Shown here: positions 25,933-34,404 of the stretch, piece after piece | How the letters are laid out: each line of letters starts with the position of its first letter | Numbering within the stretch: position 1 is the first letter of the stretch | Source of the DNA: Candidatus Eiseniibacteriota bacterium | GTDB taxonomy: Bacteria; Eisenbacteria; RBG-16-71-46; CAIMUX01 | Reading direction: 5' to 3' | DNA: 64,000 nucleotides | NCBI GenBank assembly: GCA_016712505.1 | Contig: JADJQY010000013.1 | Coordinates: 124,001-188,000 of the forward strand | Made by a program: the position numbers and the translations under genes | The notes under the pieces: generated by a model | Told to the model about the DNA's origin: nothing | The model's database searches: none | Seen by the model: only the letters and a program-made list of their open reading frames with translations

Positions 25933-27081
25933 ATGGAGAAGCTCACCAAGAAGCAGGTCGACGAGATCCGGAAACGGAATCAGGACCTGGACAAAACGGC
26001 GGTCAAGGTGATCGCCCAGACCGCGGAGGAGATCCACACCAAGATCTTGAAGCGGGACAAGCCAGATCTCAAGTTGCCTGTCCGGTCGCTGGCCAACGTC
26101 TCGTACTCGAAGACGCGGGGTTACCTCGAGATCGGGCGGCAGAAGAAAGTCCGCACCCTCACGGTCAACACGGTCAAGACCTTCGCCCAGACCATGCGCA
26201 TGATGTCGCTCTCGAAGAGCCTGATCGAGACGAGCGACTTCGCCACCAAGCGAGACGCCTACTACCAGTCGAAGAACTGGGGCGAGGCGATGTTTCATGA
26301 GCAGACCGAGAGCGACGCGGTGATGGACGACATCGAGGCGCTCTTCTCGGTCAACAAGATCAATCGCGAGCAGCTCCGTTTCCTGCCCGACGAGCATGGT
26401 GGCGCGGTGGCGGGTGAGCTGGTGGTCTACGATCCGGACATCGAGACCGGGGAGGTGGAGCGGATCGATTGCACCCGATTCGGCTCCGGCGCCTACTCGA
26501 TTCCCAGTTCGGTCGAGCATCTGTCGTTCGAGACCGACGCGAGCTTCATCCTCGCGATCGAGACCGGTGGTATGTTCCAGCGCCTGCAGTCGCACAAGTT
26601 CTGGAAGACCTCGAACTGCATCCTGGTCTCGATGGGCGGCGTTCCCACCCGGGCCACCCGCCGCTTCATCCGTCGCCTGGCGGACGAGAAAAAGATTCCG
26701 GTCTACGCCTTCGTCGACTGCGATCCCTACGGGATCTCGAACATCTACCGGACGCTCAAGGTGGGGAGCGGAAACGCCGCCCACATCAACCAGTTCTTCT
26801 GTGTGCCCCAGGCTCGCTTCCTCGGGGTGACTCCCCAGGACATCGTCGATTACAAACTTCCGACCCACCCGCTCAAGGACGTGGACATCAAGCGGGCCAA
26901 GGACGCGATCAAGAACGATCCGTTCTTCCAGGAGCACAAGCCCTGGGCCAAGGCGATGGACCAGCTACTCAAGATGGGGGTTCGCGCGGAGCAGCAGGCC
27001 CTGGCCAAGTGGGGTCTCAACTACGTGCTCGAGGAGTACCTCCCGGCCAAGATGAAACAGATCGAGAAGTTCCTGCCGTGA
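25933..27081 (+). CDS. top6A: DNA topoisomerase VI subunit A (Spo11-like)
   Basis: A 382-residue subunit that cleaves DNA through a tyrosine. The winged-helix domain has the Tyr pair 110-111 in KRDAYYQSKNW, matching the R-x-x-Y-Y catalytic motif of Top6A/Spo11. The TOPRIM domain has the Glu in AIETGGMFQRL and the DxD in FVDCDPYG, then VGSGNAAHINQFF. All residues needed for cleavage and metal binding are visible. A GAGGGAGA site precedes the ATG. It forms an operon with top6B; the CPBP protease gene starts 14 bp downstream with a GTG and may be co-transcribed. Confidence 0.96.
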   Translation: MEKLTKKQVDEIRKRNQDLDKTAVKVIAQTAEEIHTKILKRDKPDLKLPVRSLANVSYSKTRGYLEIGRQKKVRTLTVNTVKTFAQTMRMMSLSKSLIETSDFATKRDAYYQSKNWGEAMFHEQTESDAVMDDIEALFSVNKINREQLRFLPDEHGGAVAGELVVYDPDIETGEVERIDCTRFGSGAYSIPSSVEHLSFETDASFILAIETGGMFQRLQSHKFWKTSNCILVSMGGVPTRATRRFIRRLADEKKIPVYAFVDCDPYGISNIYRTLKVGSGNAAHINQFFCVPQARFLGVTPQDIVDYKLPTHPLKDVDIKRAKDAIKNDPFFQEHKPWAKAMDQLLKMGVRAEQQALAKWGLNYVLEEYLPAKMKQIEKFLP

Positions 27082-27094
27082 TCGGAAGCCCGCG

Positions 27095-28039
27095 GTGAAT
27101 CTGACCGCGCGTGCGGCTCTGTCTCGGGTGTGCGGCTACCTTGGCGCCTGCCTCGTGCTCGGCATGGGCGCGCAGTATCTCGGCGTGGTGGCCTATCTCA
27201 CCGCGCAGGGGAGCGCCACGCCGGGGGAGCCCGCGGTCACGGCGGCGCGGCTCCGACAGGTCGTCGAGCGCGGAGACGCCGACGCCCTGCTCTGGGCCAC
27301 GGTGATCGCGGCGCCGGTCTTTCTCCTCGTCACCTGGCTCTTTCGCCGATTCGTCGATCGCGCGCCCCTCTCCGGGGTGGGATTCGAGGGACGTGCGCGG
27401 TGGTCGCGTTTCTTCCTCGGCTGGTCGGCCGGTCTCTGGCTTCCAGGGTTGTTGCTCGGTCTCGGACTCCTCTCCGGCGCCTATCGCTGGGGCGGAATCG
27501 GCTCGTGGAACGGCGGCGGTACTCACGCCGGAGGGGCGACGATCGCGGGCGGGATCTTGCTCTACGCCCTCGGCTTCGTGCTCCAGGGGAGTTCCGAGGA
27601 GCTGATCGTGCGCGGCTACATGCAACGGACTCTGCTCGCCTGGAAACCCGAAGGACCCGGCCGCCTGCTCTGGGTGGTCTTCGCCCCGTCGCTGCTCTTT
27701 GCCGCCGGGCACCTGGGCAATCCCGCGTTCACGCCACTCGCTTTCGTCAACACGCTGCTGGCCGGAGTCGTCTTCGCTCTGCTCGTGCTTCGCCAGGGAT
27801 CGCTCTGGGCCGCGATGGGGGCGCATGCCGGATGGAACTTCGGTCTCGGCGTCATCTGGTCGCTTCCCGTCTCCGGACTCGCGCCACGCCACCTCCTGGA
27901 CGTGCAGCTGGTCGACGGGGCGAGCGCCTCCTGGCTGCTCGGCGGCGCTTACGGACCCGAAAGCGGGGTCGCCACCACGCTGCTCTACACGGGAATTGCC
28001 CTGCTTCTTCGCAACCCGCGGGACTCTGGGGCCGCTTGA
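27095..28039 (+). CDS. CPBP-family intramembrane metalloprotease
   Basis: A 314-residue protein with about eight hydrophobic segments. The Abi/CAAX protease motifs are present in order: EE...R in SSEELIVRGYMQ, a second motif with His in LLFAAGHLGNP, and the third in AHAGWNFGLG. This is a zinc-dependent glutamic-type membrane peptidase family; bacterial members have varied and mostly unknown substrates. The GTG start lies 14 bp after top6A with GGAAG upstream. No functional link to topo VI is evident beyond position. Confidence 0.85.
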   Translation: MNLTARAALSRVCGYLGACLVLGMGAQYLGVVAYLTAQGSATPGEPAVTAARLRQVVERGDADALLWATVIAAPVFLLVTWLFRRFVDRAPLSGVGFEGRARWSRFFLGWSAGLWLPGLLLGLGLLSGAYRWGGIGSWNGGGTHAGGATIAGGILLYALGFVLQGSSEELIVRGYMQRTLLAWKPEGPGRLLWVVFAPSLLFAAGHLGNPAFTPLAFVNTLLAGVVFALLVLRQGSLWAAMGAHAGWNFGLGVIWSLPVSGLAPRHLLDVQLVDGASASWLLGGAYGPESGVATTLLYTGIALLLRNPRDSGAA

Positions 28040-28255
28040 TCCTCGGTCAGGATTTCCTTGCGTGAGGCGATCTGATCCTACACGATTCACCGGACGGGAT
28101 TGGACTAGCGCGATCCCATCTCCCTCGGATGGTCTTTGTCTCGCCTCCCCATCCCTCGAGGCGCGGCCACCGGTTCACCATCCGTGATTCCCATCCCTGG
28201 CTTGACCAGGTGTCCGGCCGAACCTGAGGCCACCCGGACGAGAGAGGAGGCCCTG

Positions 28256-29722
28256 ATGATATCGGTGATTATCCCGGCGCGGAACGAGGTGCAAACCATA
28301 CGCGCGGTGGTCGAGTTCGTGCGGTCGGATCCACGCGTGACCCAGGTCGTGGTGATCGATGATGGCTCCATTGACGGCACGGTTGAGGCCGCCCGCCTCG
28401 CGGGCGCGACCACGATCAGCAGCTCGCTCCTGGGGAAGGGTGCTTCGATGGAGGATGGCGTCCGCTCCGCTTCCGAGGAGACGCTGTTGTTTCTCGACGG
28501 CGACCTCACGGATCTGGCTCCGGATCTCGTCGACCGGATGGTAGCCCCGCTTCTTGCCGGGGAAGCCGACATGGTCAAGGCGCGCTTCGTTCGCCAAGCC
28601 GGTCGGGTCACGGTCCTTACGGCGCGTCCGCTACTGAGTGCGTTCTTCCCCGAGTTGGATCAGTACGAGCAGCCGCTCGGCGGCATCATCGCCGCTCGCC
28701 GGAGGGTGCTCGAGCGGCTGACCTTCGAGAATGACTACGGGGTGGACGTGGCCCTGCTCATCGACGCCGTGATGTCCGGGCTGCGCGTCGTTCAGGTGGA
28801 CATCGGATCGATCGAGCATCGGAGTCAGACGCTCGATCGACTCGGGGACATGGCACTGCAGGTGAGTCGGACGATTCTCGACCGCGCAGCTCGATACCGT
28901 CGTCTCGGCGCTAGCCGCGTGCGGGAGGCGGCCGAGCGTGAGCGGCGGCACCAGGCGACGCGCCCGATACCGTCTGAGGAGCAGGGGAAGTGCGCCGGTC
29001 TGGTGCTCTTCGACATGGACGGTACGCTGGTCGACGAACGGTTCGTCGAGCTTCTGGCCAGGGAAACCGGACGCTCGCGCGGCCTGGCGGCTTACCTCGA
29101 TCGCGCGGAGTTGGCGCCGGAGGAGCGCACCCGTGGGATCGGGCGACTCTTCCGAGGGGTCCGCCAGCAGACCTTCCAGGATGTCGCGAAGCGGATGGTC
29201 CTCTCCCCTGGCGCGGTCGAAACCGTGGTCCAGCTCCGCCAGCTCGGGTGGCGCGTGGGGGTGATCACCGACAGCTTCTTCGTAGCCGCCGATGTGGTCC
29301 GGCGCCGGGTCTTTGCCGACTTCTGTCTCGCTCATCTGCTTCACTTCCGCGACGGGCGAGCGACCGGAGATGTTGCCCTCAATCCCGAGATGTCCTGTGG
29401 GCTCGGATGTCCGGAACATGTCCTCTGCAAACGAAACGCCCTGGGCCAACTCCTCGACCGCCTGCGCCTGACGCTCGATCGCGTCATCGCGGTGGGCGAC
29501 TCCGACAACGACGTGTGCCTGCTTCGAGCGGCGGGGTGCGGAATCGCGTTTCGGCCGAAGTCGGAGCTGGCACGCGGGGCGGCCGCCCATGTGGTGGAAG
29601 ACACCCTGACCCGTGTGATCGAAATCGTGGGTGGCCTGGGCCTCAATCTCAGCGCTGCTTCCGCGGGTGACTCCCGCCCAGGGCGATCGTCTCGTGCATG
29701 GTGGGCACGTGGGGGGCGATGA
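28256..29722 (+). CDS. Fusion of GT81 glucosyl-3-phosphoglycerate synthase-like domain and HAD phosphatase
   Basis: A 488-residue protein. Residues 1-215 are a GT-A fold of the GpgS (GT81) type: SVIIPARNE, VIDDGSIDGT, LLGKGASM, the metal-binding DGD at 81-83, GRVTVLTARPLL and the FPELDQYEQPLGG block. A linker of about 30 residues leads to a HAD phosphatase (248-460): DMDGT (253-257), the Thr of ITDS (338) and GDSDND (414-419), close to SerB and MpgP-type enzymes. The predicted product is glucosylglycerate made via glucosyl-3-phosphoglycerate. A Cys cluster (CGLGCPEHVLC, 381-391) inside the HAD domain is unusual. GGAGG six bases before the ATG decides the start. The 3' end overlaps the convergent nuclease gene by 74 bp. 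Confidence 0.8.
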   Translation: MISVIIPARNEVQTIRAVVEFVRSDPRVTQVVVIDDGSIDGTVEAARLAGATTISSSLLGKGASMEDGVRSASEETLLFLDGDLTDLAPDLVDRMVAPLLAGEADMVKARFVRQAGRVTVLTARPLLSAFFPELDQYEQPLGGIIAARRRVLERLTFENDYGVDVALLIDAVMSGLRVVQVDIGSIEHRSQTLDRLGDMALQVSRTILDRAARYRRLGASRVREAAERERRHQATRPIPSEEQGKCAGLVLFDMDGTLVDERFVELLARETGRSRGLAAYLDRAELAPEERTRGIGRLFRGVRQQTFQDVAKRMVLSPGAVETVVQLRQLGWRVGVITDSFFVAADVVRRRVFADFCLAHLLHFRDGRATGDVALNPEMSCGLGCPEHVLCKRNALGQLLDRLRLTLDRVIAVGDSDNDVCLLRAAGCGIAFRPKSELARGAAAHVVEDTLTRVIEIVGGLGLNLSAASAGDSRPGRSSRAWWARGGR

Positions 29723-31073
29723 ACCCCTCGTGCTCGAGTCGGTCGGCGAAGGCCAGGGCCTGCGCCTCTTCGCCATGGACCAGGAAGATATCACGCGGGC
29801 GTCCCTTGTTGCCGTTCAGCCAGGAGAGCAGTTCGTTCCGGTCGGCGTGGGCGGAGAACTCGTTCATGACGAAGATCTCGGCCCGGACTTCGTGGGGTTC
29901 GCCGAAGATGTTCACCTCCGGCTCTCCGGAGAGGATGCGGCGGCCGAGGGTGTGCTCCGCCTGGTAGCCGACGAAGAGGATCCCGTTCTTCGGATCGCTG
30001 ATCGAGTTGCGCAGGTGGTGGAGCACCCGCCCGCCTTCGGCCATGCCGGAGGCGGAGATGATCACGAAGGGGCCCTCGCGGTCGTTGAGGGAGCGCGACT
30101 CCTCGTTGCTTCGCACGTAGTGCATCTTGTGCAGCCCGAACGGATCGCCGTCGTCGCGGAGTAGCGCCCGCGTCTCGGCATCGAAGCACTCCGGGTGACG
30201 GTGGAACACCTCGGTCGCGTTGACCGCCAACGGGCTGTCGATGAAGATCGGGAGATGGGGAATCTGTCCGTCGGACCAGAGTTGCGAGAGGGTGTGCACG
30301 ATCTCCTGGGTGCGCCCGACCGCAAAGGCCGGGATGATCAGCTTGCCTCGCCGATCGCAAAGCTTCTTGATGATGGCGGCGAGCTGTCCCGCCGCCTCCT
30401 GGATTGGACTGTGATCGCGGTCTCCGTAGGTGGTTTCCATGATCACGATGTCCGGGGTCTCGACCTGATCCGGGTCCCGGATGATCGGCAGGCGCTTCCG
30501 GCCCAGGTCGCCGCTGAAGACCACCGACCGCTTCTGCCCGTTTTCCTCGATCTCGATCTCCACGATGGCCGACCCCAGGATGTGGCCGGCATCGTGAAAG
30601 GTGGCGTGGATTCCGGGGGCGACGTAGAAGCGTCGGTAGTAGCTCCGGGCCTCGAACTGGTGGAGCGCGTTCTCGGCATCCTCCACGGTGTAGAGCGGCT
30701 CGCGCGGCGGCACGCGCTTGCCACGCCTCTGGTCCCGTTTGGTCGCGAACTCCGCGTCTTTCTCCTGGAGGAAACCGGAGTCGCGCAGCATGTGGCTGGC
30801 GAGGTCGGCCGTGGCCAGGGTGGTGTGCACCGTCCCCTTGAATCCGTGCTTGATCAGCGCCGGAAGTGCGCCCGAGTGGTCGATGTGGGCATGGCTCAAG
30901 ATCACCGCGTCGAGTTCGGCCGGATCGAACCCGAACTCGCGGTTCTTGCGGTCGGCCTCCTCCCGTCGTCCCTGGAAAAGACCGCAATCGAGCAGGATCC
31001 GTTGTCCGTTCGCCTCGATCAGATGCCGGGAACCGGTGACGCTACGGGCTGCGCCGTGAAATGAGATCCGCAT
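29649..31073 (-). CDS. Metallo-beta-lactamase/beta-CASP nuclease (CPSF/YsH1-like)
   Basis: A 474-residue protein. MBL motifs: SHAHIDHSG (HxHxDH), the later His in HDAGHILGS, and the Asp in VFSGDLGRKR. The beta-CASP insert includes ETTYGDRDH and FAVGRTQE. The C-terminal RMMBL part has SASGMAEGGR, HHLRNSI and EFSAHADR. This is the architecture of CPSF-73-like RNA nucleases found across bacteria and archaea, probably acting in RNA processing. All zinc ligands appear present. GGAGGAGGA precedes the ATG. It is transcribed toward the GT81-HAD gene and the two overlap at their ends. Confidence 0.9.
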   Translation of the reverse strand: MRISFHGAARSVTGSRHLIEANGQRILLDCGLFQGRREEADRKNREFGFDPAELDAVILSHAHIDHSGALPALIKHGFKGTVHTTLATADLASHMLRDSGFLQEKDAEFATKRDQRRGKRVPPREPLYTVEDAENALHQFEARSYYRRFYVAPGIHATFHDAGHILGSAIVEIEIEENGQKRSVVFSGDLGRKRLPIIRDPDQVETPDIVIMETTYGDRDHSPIQEAAGQLAAIIKKLCDRRGKLIIPAFAVGRTQEIVHTLSQLWSDGQIPHLPIFIDSPLAVNATEVFHRHPECFDAETRALLRDDGDPFGLHKMHYVRSNEESRSLNDREGPFVIISASGMAEGGRVLHHLRNSISDPKNGILFVGYQAEHTLGRRILSGEPEVNIFGEPHEVRAEIFVMNEFSAHADRNELLSWLNGNKGRPRDIFLVHGEEAQALAFADRLEHEGFIAPHVPTMHETIALGGSHPRKQR

Positions 31074-31207
31074 GGACTCCTCCTCCTCGGGACGATCGGT
31101 CTACCCCGCGGGGCGGGGCGCCAGACGCATCTGCCGGATCGTACCCCAGTCCGCCCCATCTGGCGACCGCCCACCTGGTGCAGACCACGGTTCGCGCCGC
31201 AAACGAA

Positions 31208-31237
31208 CGGGCGCGGCAACCGAAGTTCCCGCGCCCG
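31208..31237 (-). terminator. Hairpin terminator after pntB
   Basis: CGGGCGCGG (31208-31216) pairs with CCGCGCCCG (31229-31237). On the minus strand it is followed by TTCGTTTGCGG, the same tail style as other terminators here. It lies about 40 bases after the pntB stop. Confidence 0.6.
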
Positions 31238-31277
31238 CCTCGAGGGACCGGACCTGGCCCCGAGCTAGACTCGCCCG

Positions 31278-32681
31278 CTAGGCCGCCGCCTCCTTGAGGG
31301 AGGCGATCAACTCCAGCGTGACCTTCCGACCGTCGCCGAAGAACATGAGGCAGTTGTCCATGGCGAAGAGCGGATTCGGTACGCCGGCGAAACCGGGGCT
31401 CAGGCTCCGCTTGATCATGATCACCGTCTTTGCCTTGTCCACGTCGAGAATCGGCATGCCCGCGATCGGGGACTTCGGGTCAGTGCGGGCCAGCGGATTG
31501 ACCACGTCGTTGGCCCCATTGATGATCACCACGTCGGTCTGATCGAAGAGCGGGTTGATTTCGTCCATCTCGATCATCTTGTCGTAAGGAACATCCGCCT
31601 CGGCCAGGAGTACGTTCATGTGCCCCGGCATTCGCCCAGCCACCGGATGGATGCCGAAGAGGACTTCCACTCCGCGTGCCTCGAGCAGGTGCATGAGATC
31701 GCGCGTGGCGTGTTGCGCCTGGGCGACGGCGAGGCCATAGCCGGGCACGATCACGACCCGGCGGACCCCGTCGAGTAACATCGCCAGTTCGTCCGCCGAA
31801 ACCGACTTGATCTTTCCCGCGTAGATCTTCTCTTGCGCGTTCTTGTCGATCGCGACCGCCCCCACGCCCCCGAACAGCACGTTGGCCAGGGACCGGTTCA
31901 TCGCCTTGCACATGATCTGGGTGAGGATGATGCCCGATGCTCCGACCAGCGAACCGGCGATGATCAGCATGGTGTTGTTGAGCACGAAACCGGTCGCCGC
32001 CCCCGCGAGCCCCGAATACGAGTTGAGAAGGCAGATGACGACCGGCATGTCAGCGCCGCCGATCGGCGTGACCAGCAGGACGCCGAGCAGCGATGCCGCC
32101 GCGACCAGCAACCAGTAGGTGTTGGTCTGCTCCGGGTTCATGACCAGCATTGCTCCCAGGACAACCGATCCTAGAACCAACGCCACATTGAGGGCGTGAC
32201 GACCCGGGAATAGGATCGGCTTTCCCTTGAGAACCACCTCCTGTAGCTGCAGATACGCCACCAAGCTGCCCCAGAAGGTCACGGCTCCGATCAGGCCGGA
32301 AAGGGCGGTGGCGACCAGGCCGCTCAGTTCCATCTCCTGGCTCGTGTGTTGGACCTCGATCAGCACCGCGCCGCCCACCAGCAGTGATGCGGCGCCGCCG
32401 AACCCGTTCAGCAGGGCGACCATTTGAGGCATCCCGGTCATCGGGACCCGAATGGCCATGAACGCACCCGCGACCGAACCGACGAGCAGTCCTGCGAAGA
32501 TCACCTCCAGGCTCAGTTTGGCCGAAAGGAGTGTCGCTATGATCGCGAGCAGCATGCCGAGAGCGCCTAGTTGGTTCCCCCGCACCGCGGTCCGCGGGTG
32601 GGAGAGACCCTTGAGCGCATAGACGAAGAGAATCGAAGAAAGCAGATAGATGAGATTGACCGCAGTGGATGAGAAGACCAT
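31278..32681 (-). CDS. pntB: NAD(P) transhydrogenase subunit beta
   Basis: A 467-residue membrane subunit of the proton-translocating transhydrogenase. About nine TM helices (residues 1-260) are followed by the NADP(H)-binding domain III (VRRVVIVPGYGLAVAQAQH, FGIHPVAGRMPGHMNVLLAEADVPYD, GANDVVNP, and the C-terminal FGDGRK). It couples proton flow to NADPH formation from NADH. The ATG lies four bases after the pntAb stop. It is the last gene of the three-gene pnt operon. Confidence 0.96.
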   Translation of the reverse strand: MVFSSTAVNLIYLLSSILFVYALKGLSHPRTAVRGNQLGALGMLLAIIATLLSAKLSLEVIFAGLLVGSVAGAFMAIRVPMTGMPQMVALLNGFGGAASLLVGGAVLIEVQHTSQEMELSGLVATALSGLIGAVTFWGSLVAYLQLQEVVLKGKPILFPGRHALNVALVLGSVVLGAMLVMNPEQTNTYWLLVAAASLLGVLLVTPIGGADMPVVICLLNSYSGLAGAATGFVLNNTMLIIAGSLVGASGIILTQIMCKAMNRSLANVLFGGVGAVAIDKNAQEKIYAGKIKSVSADELAMLLDGVRRVVIVPGYGLAVAQAQHATRDLMHLLEARGVEVLFGIHPVAGRMPGHMNVLLAEADVPYDKMIEMDEINPLFDQTDVVIINGANDVVNPLARTDPKSPIAGMPILDVDKAKTVIMIKRSLSPGFAGVPNPLFAMDNCLMFFGDGRKVTLELIASLKEAAA

Positions 32682-32685
32682 GGCC

Positions 32686-32967
32686 CTAGTCCCTCCGCTT
32701 GAACATCTGGAGCATGCGATTCGTGACCATAAATCCACCCACGACGTTGATCATCGCAAAGCTGACGGCGAGAAAGCCGAGCACGGTGGTCAGGGTCGTG
32801 TGCTTCGTTCCGGCGGATAGGAGCGCTCCCACGATCGTGACCCCGGAGAGAGCGTTGGAACCGGAGGTCAACGGGGTGTGCAGCGTCGGAGGGACTTTGG
32901 TGATCAGTTCAGTCCCCAGGTACATCGCCATGGCGAAGACCGTCAGCAGCAAGACGAATTGGTCCAT
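32686..32967 (-). CDS. pntAb: NAD(P) transhydrogenase subunit alpha part 2 (membrane)
   Basis: A 93-residue protein with three TM helices (VLLLTVFAMAMYLG, GVTIVGALLSAG, VLGFLAVSFAMINVVGGF) and the LHTPLTSGSNALSG motif typical of the separate alpha-2 subunit in split transhydrogenases. The ATG overlaps the upstream stop as TAATG. GGAGGAAG lies just before it. A frame beginning at 33036 is not needed. Confidence 0.93.
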   Translation of the reverse strand: MDQFVLLLTVFAMAMYLGTELITKVPPTLHTPLTSGSNALSGVTIVGALLSAGTKHTTLTTVLGFLAVSFAMINVVGGFMVTNRMLQMFKRRD

Positions 32968-34136
32968 TACTTCCTCCCGGCGCCGGCCAACTCGGGCGCG
33001 TCTTTCAGGGTCGGGTGCACGATCGCGCCGTCCCATGTGACCAGCGTCTCGCGAATGATCTCATCCTCCGCGTTGTTCTGCACCTTACCTTCCTTGATGA
33101 CGTAGAGCAGGACGTTGGCCACGTTCTTCGCGTAGAGCTGGGACGCATGGATCGGCACCGTGGTGGGCAGATTGGTGGGGCCGAGGATAGTCACGCCGCC
33201 AGCCTCCACGACCTCATCCGCGCGCGTAAGTTCACAATTCCCGCCGCGCTCTGCCGCGAGGTCGACGATGACCGAGCCCGGATGCATGCCCGCGACCATG
33301 TCGCGCGTGACCAGGATGGGCGACTTCTTGCCCGGGATGGCCGCGGTCGTGATCACGAGATCGCTCTCCGCCAGGACCTTCGACATCATCTCGCGCTGGC
33401 GGCGGAGGAATGACTCATCCTGTTCCTTGGCGTAACCACCCTTGCCCTCGGCTTCCGCCGTCTCGAGCGGCAACTCGACGAACTTGGCCCCAAGGCTCTC
33501 GATCTGCTCGCGCACCGCTGGGCGGACGTCGTAGGCCTGCACAACCGCGCCGAGTTTGCGCGCCGAAGCGATGGCTTGGAGACCAGCCACGCCCGCGCCG
33601 ACGATGAACACCTTGGCCGCGGACAACGTACCCGCCGCGGTCATCATCATCGGAAACATCTTGCCCAGGTGCGAAGCCCCGATCAGGACCGCCTTGTACC
33701 CGGCGAAGGTCGCCATCGATGAAAGGGCATCCATCACCTGGGCGCGGGTCGTGCGCGGGATGAGTTCCATGGCAAAGAGGTTCAACTTGCGCTCGGCAAA
33801 GAGCCGAGTCTCTTCTCGTGCGATGAGCGGATCGGCGAATCCGATCACGCACTGCCCCGGGCGGAAGAGCGCGAGGTCGCTTCGGCCGGCGTCGCGATTC
33901 GCTCCCAGGCATCGAACTTGAGCCACGATCTCGGCCCGCGCGAACACGTCGGCACGAGTGGCCGCGATCTCGGCTCCCTTCTCGCTGTACGCATGATCCG
34001 TTTGGCCGGCCGACAACCCCGCCCCGGTCTCCACCAGAATCTGATGACCGGCCTTGATGAGCGGGGGGAGAACGGCGGGGATGAGGGCCACGCGCCTCTC
34101 CCCGGGGAAGGTTTCCTTCGGAATTCCAATGATCAT
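32967..34136 (-). CDS. pntAa: NAD(P) transhydrogenase subunit alpha part 1
   Basis: A 389-residue soluble NAD(H)-binding subunit related to alanine dehydrogenase. It starts IGIPKETFPGERRVALIP. The nucleotide-binding fold contains VFIVGAGVAGLQAIASARKLGAVV, followed by YDVRPAVREQIESLGAKFVE and later IVDLAAERGGNCE. The split alpha organisation matches Rhodospirillum-type enzymes. The ATG at 34136 gives the conserved start; an upstream extension to 34199 has no family support. About 270 bases separate it from the IS element. Confidence 0.95.
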   Translation of the reverse strand: MIIGIPKETFPGERRVALIPAVLPPLIKAGHQILVETGAGLSAGQTDHAYSEKGAEIAATRADVFARAEIVAQVRCLGANRDAGRSDLALFRPGQCVIGFADPLIAREETRLFAERKLNLFAMELIPRTTRAQVMDALSSMATFAGYKAVLIGASHLGKMFPMMMTAAGTLSAAKVFIVGAGVAGLQAIASARKLGAVVQAYDVRPAVREQIESLGAKFVELPLETAEAEGKGGYAKEQDESFLRRQREMMSKVLAESDLVITTAAIPGKKSPILVTRDMVAGMHPGSVIVDLAAERGGNCELTRADEVVEAGGVTILGPTNLPTTVPIHASQLYAKNVANVLLYVIKEGKVQNNAEDEIIRETLVTWDGAIVHPTLKDAPELAGAGRK

Positions 34137-34404
34137 TGGGGCTTGCCCCTCGTTTGGTCCACCACACACCGGACGTCGACCGACGCCCGACCACAACACG
34201 AGAGGGAGCCTACTCTTCGGACTCGCCGATGTCGAGGCGCTGAGGTCGGAAACGGCGCGAAAACGGCGTAGTTCGCGGCTTCTAGAGACCTGGAATCAAC
34301 ACGTCGCGCGTGCGTTTTCCTCTGCGCTGAAACTGGCCGTCAGCCTGCCACGCAAGCGATCCCCGACCCCGCCTCAAGTGTGGCGATCGATGTCTCCCTA
34401 GCCA

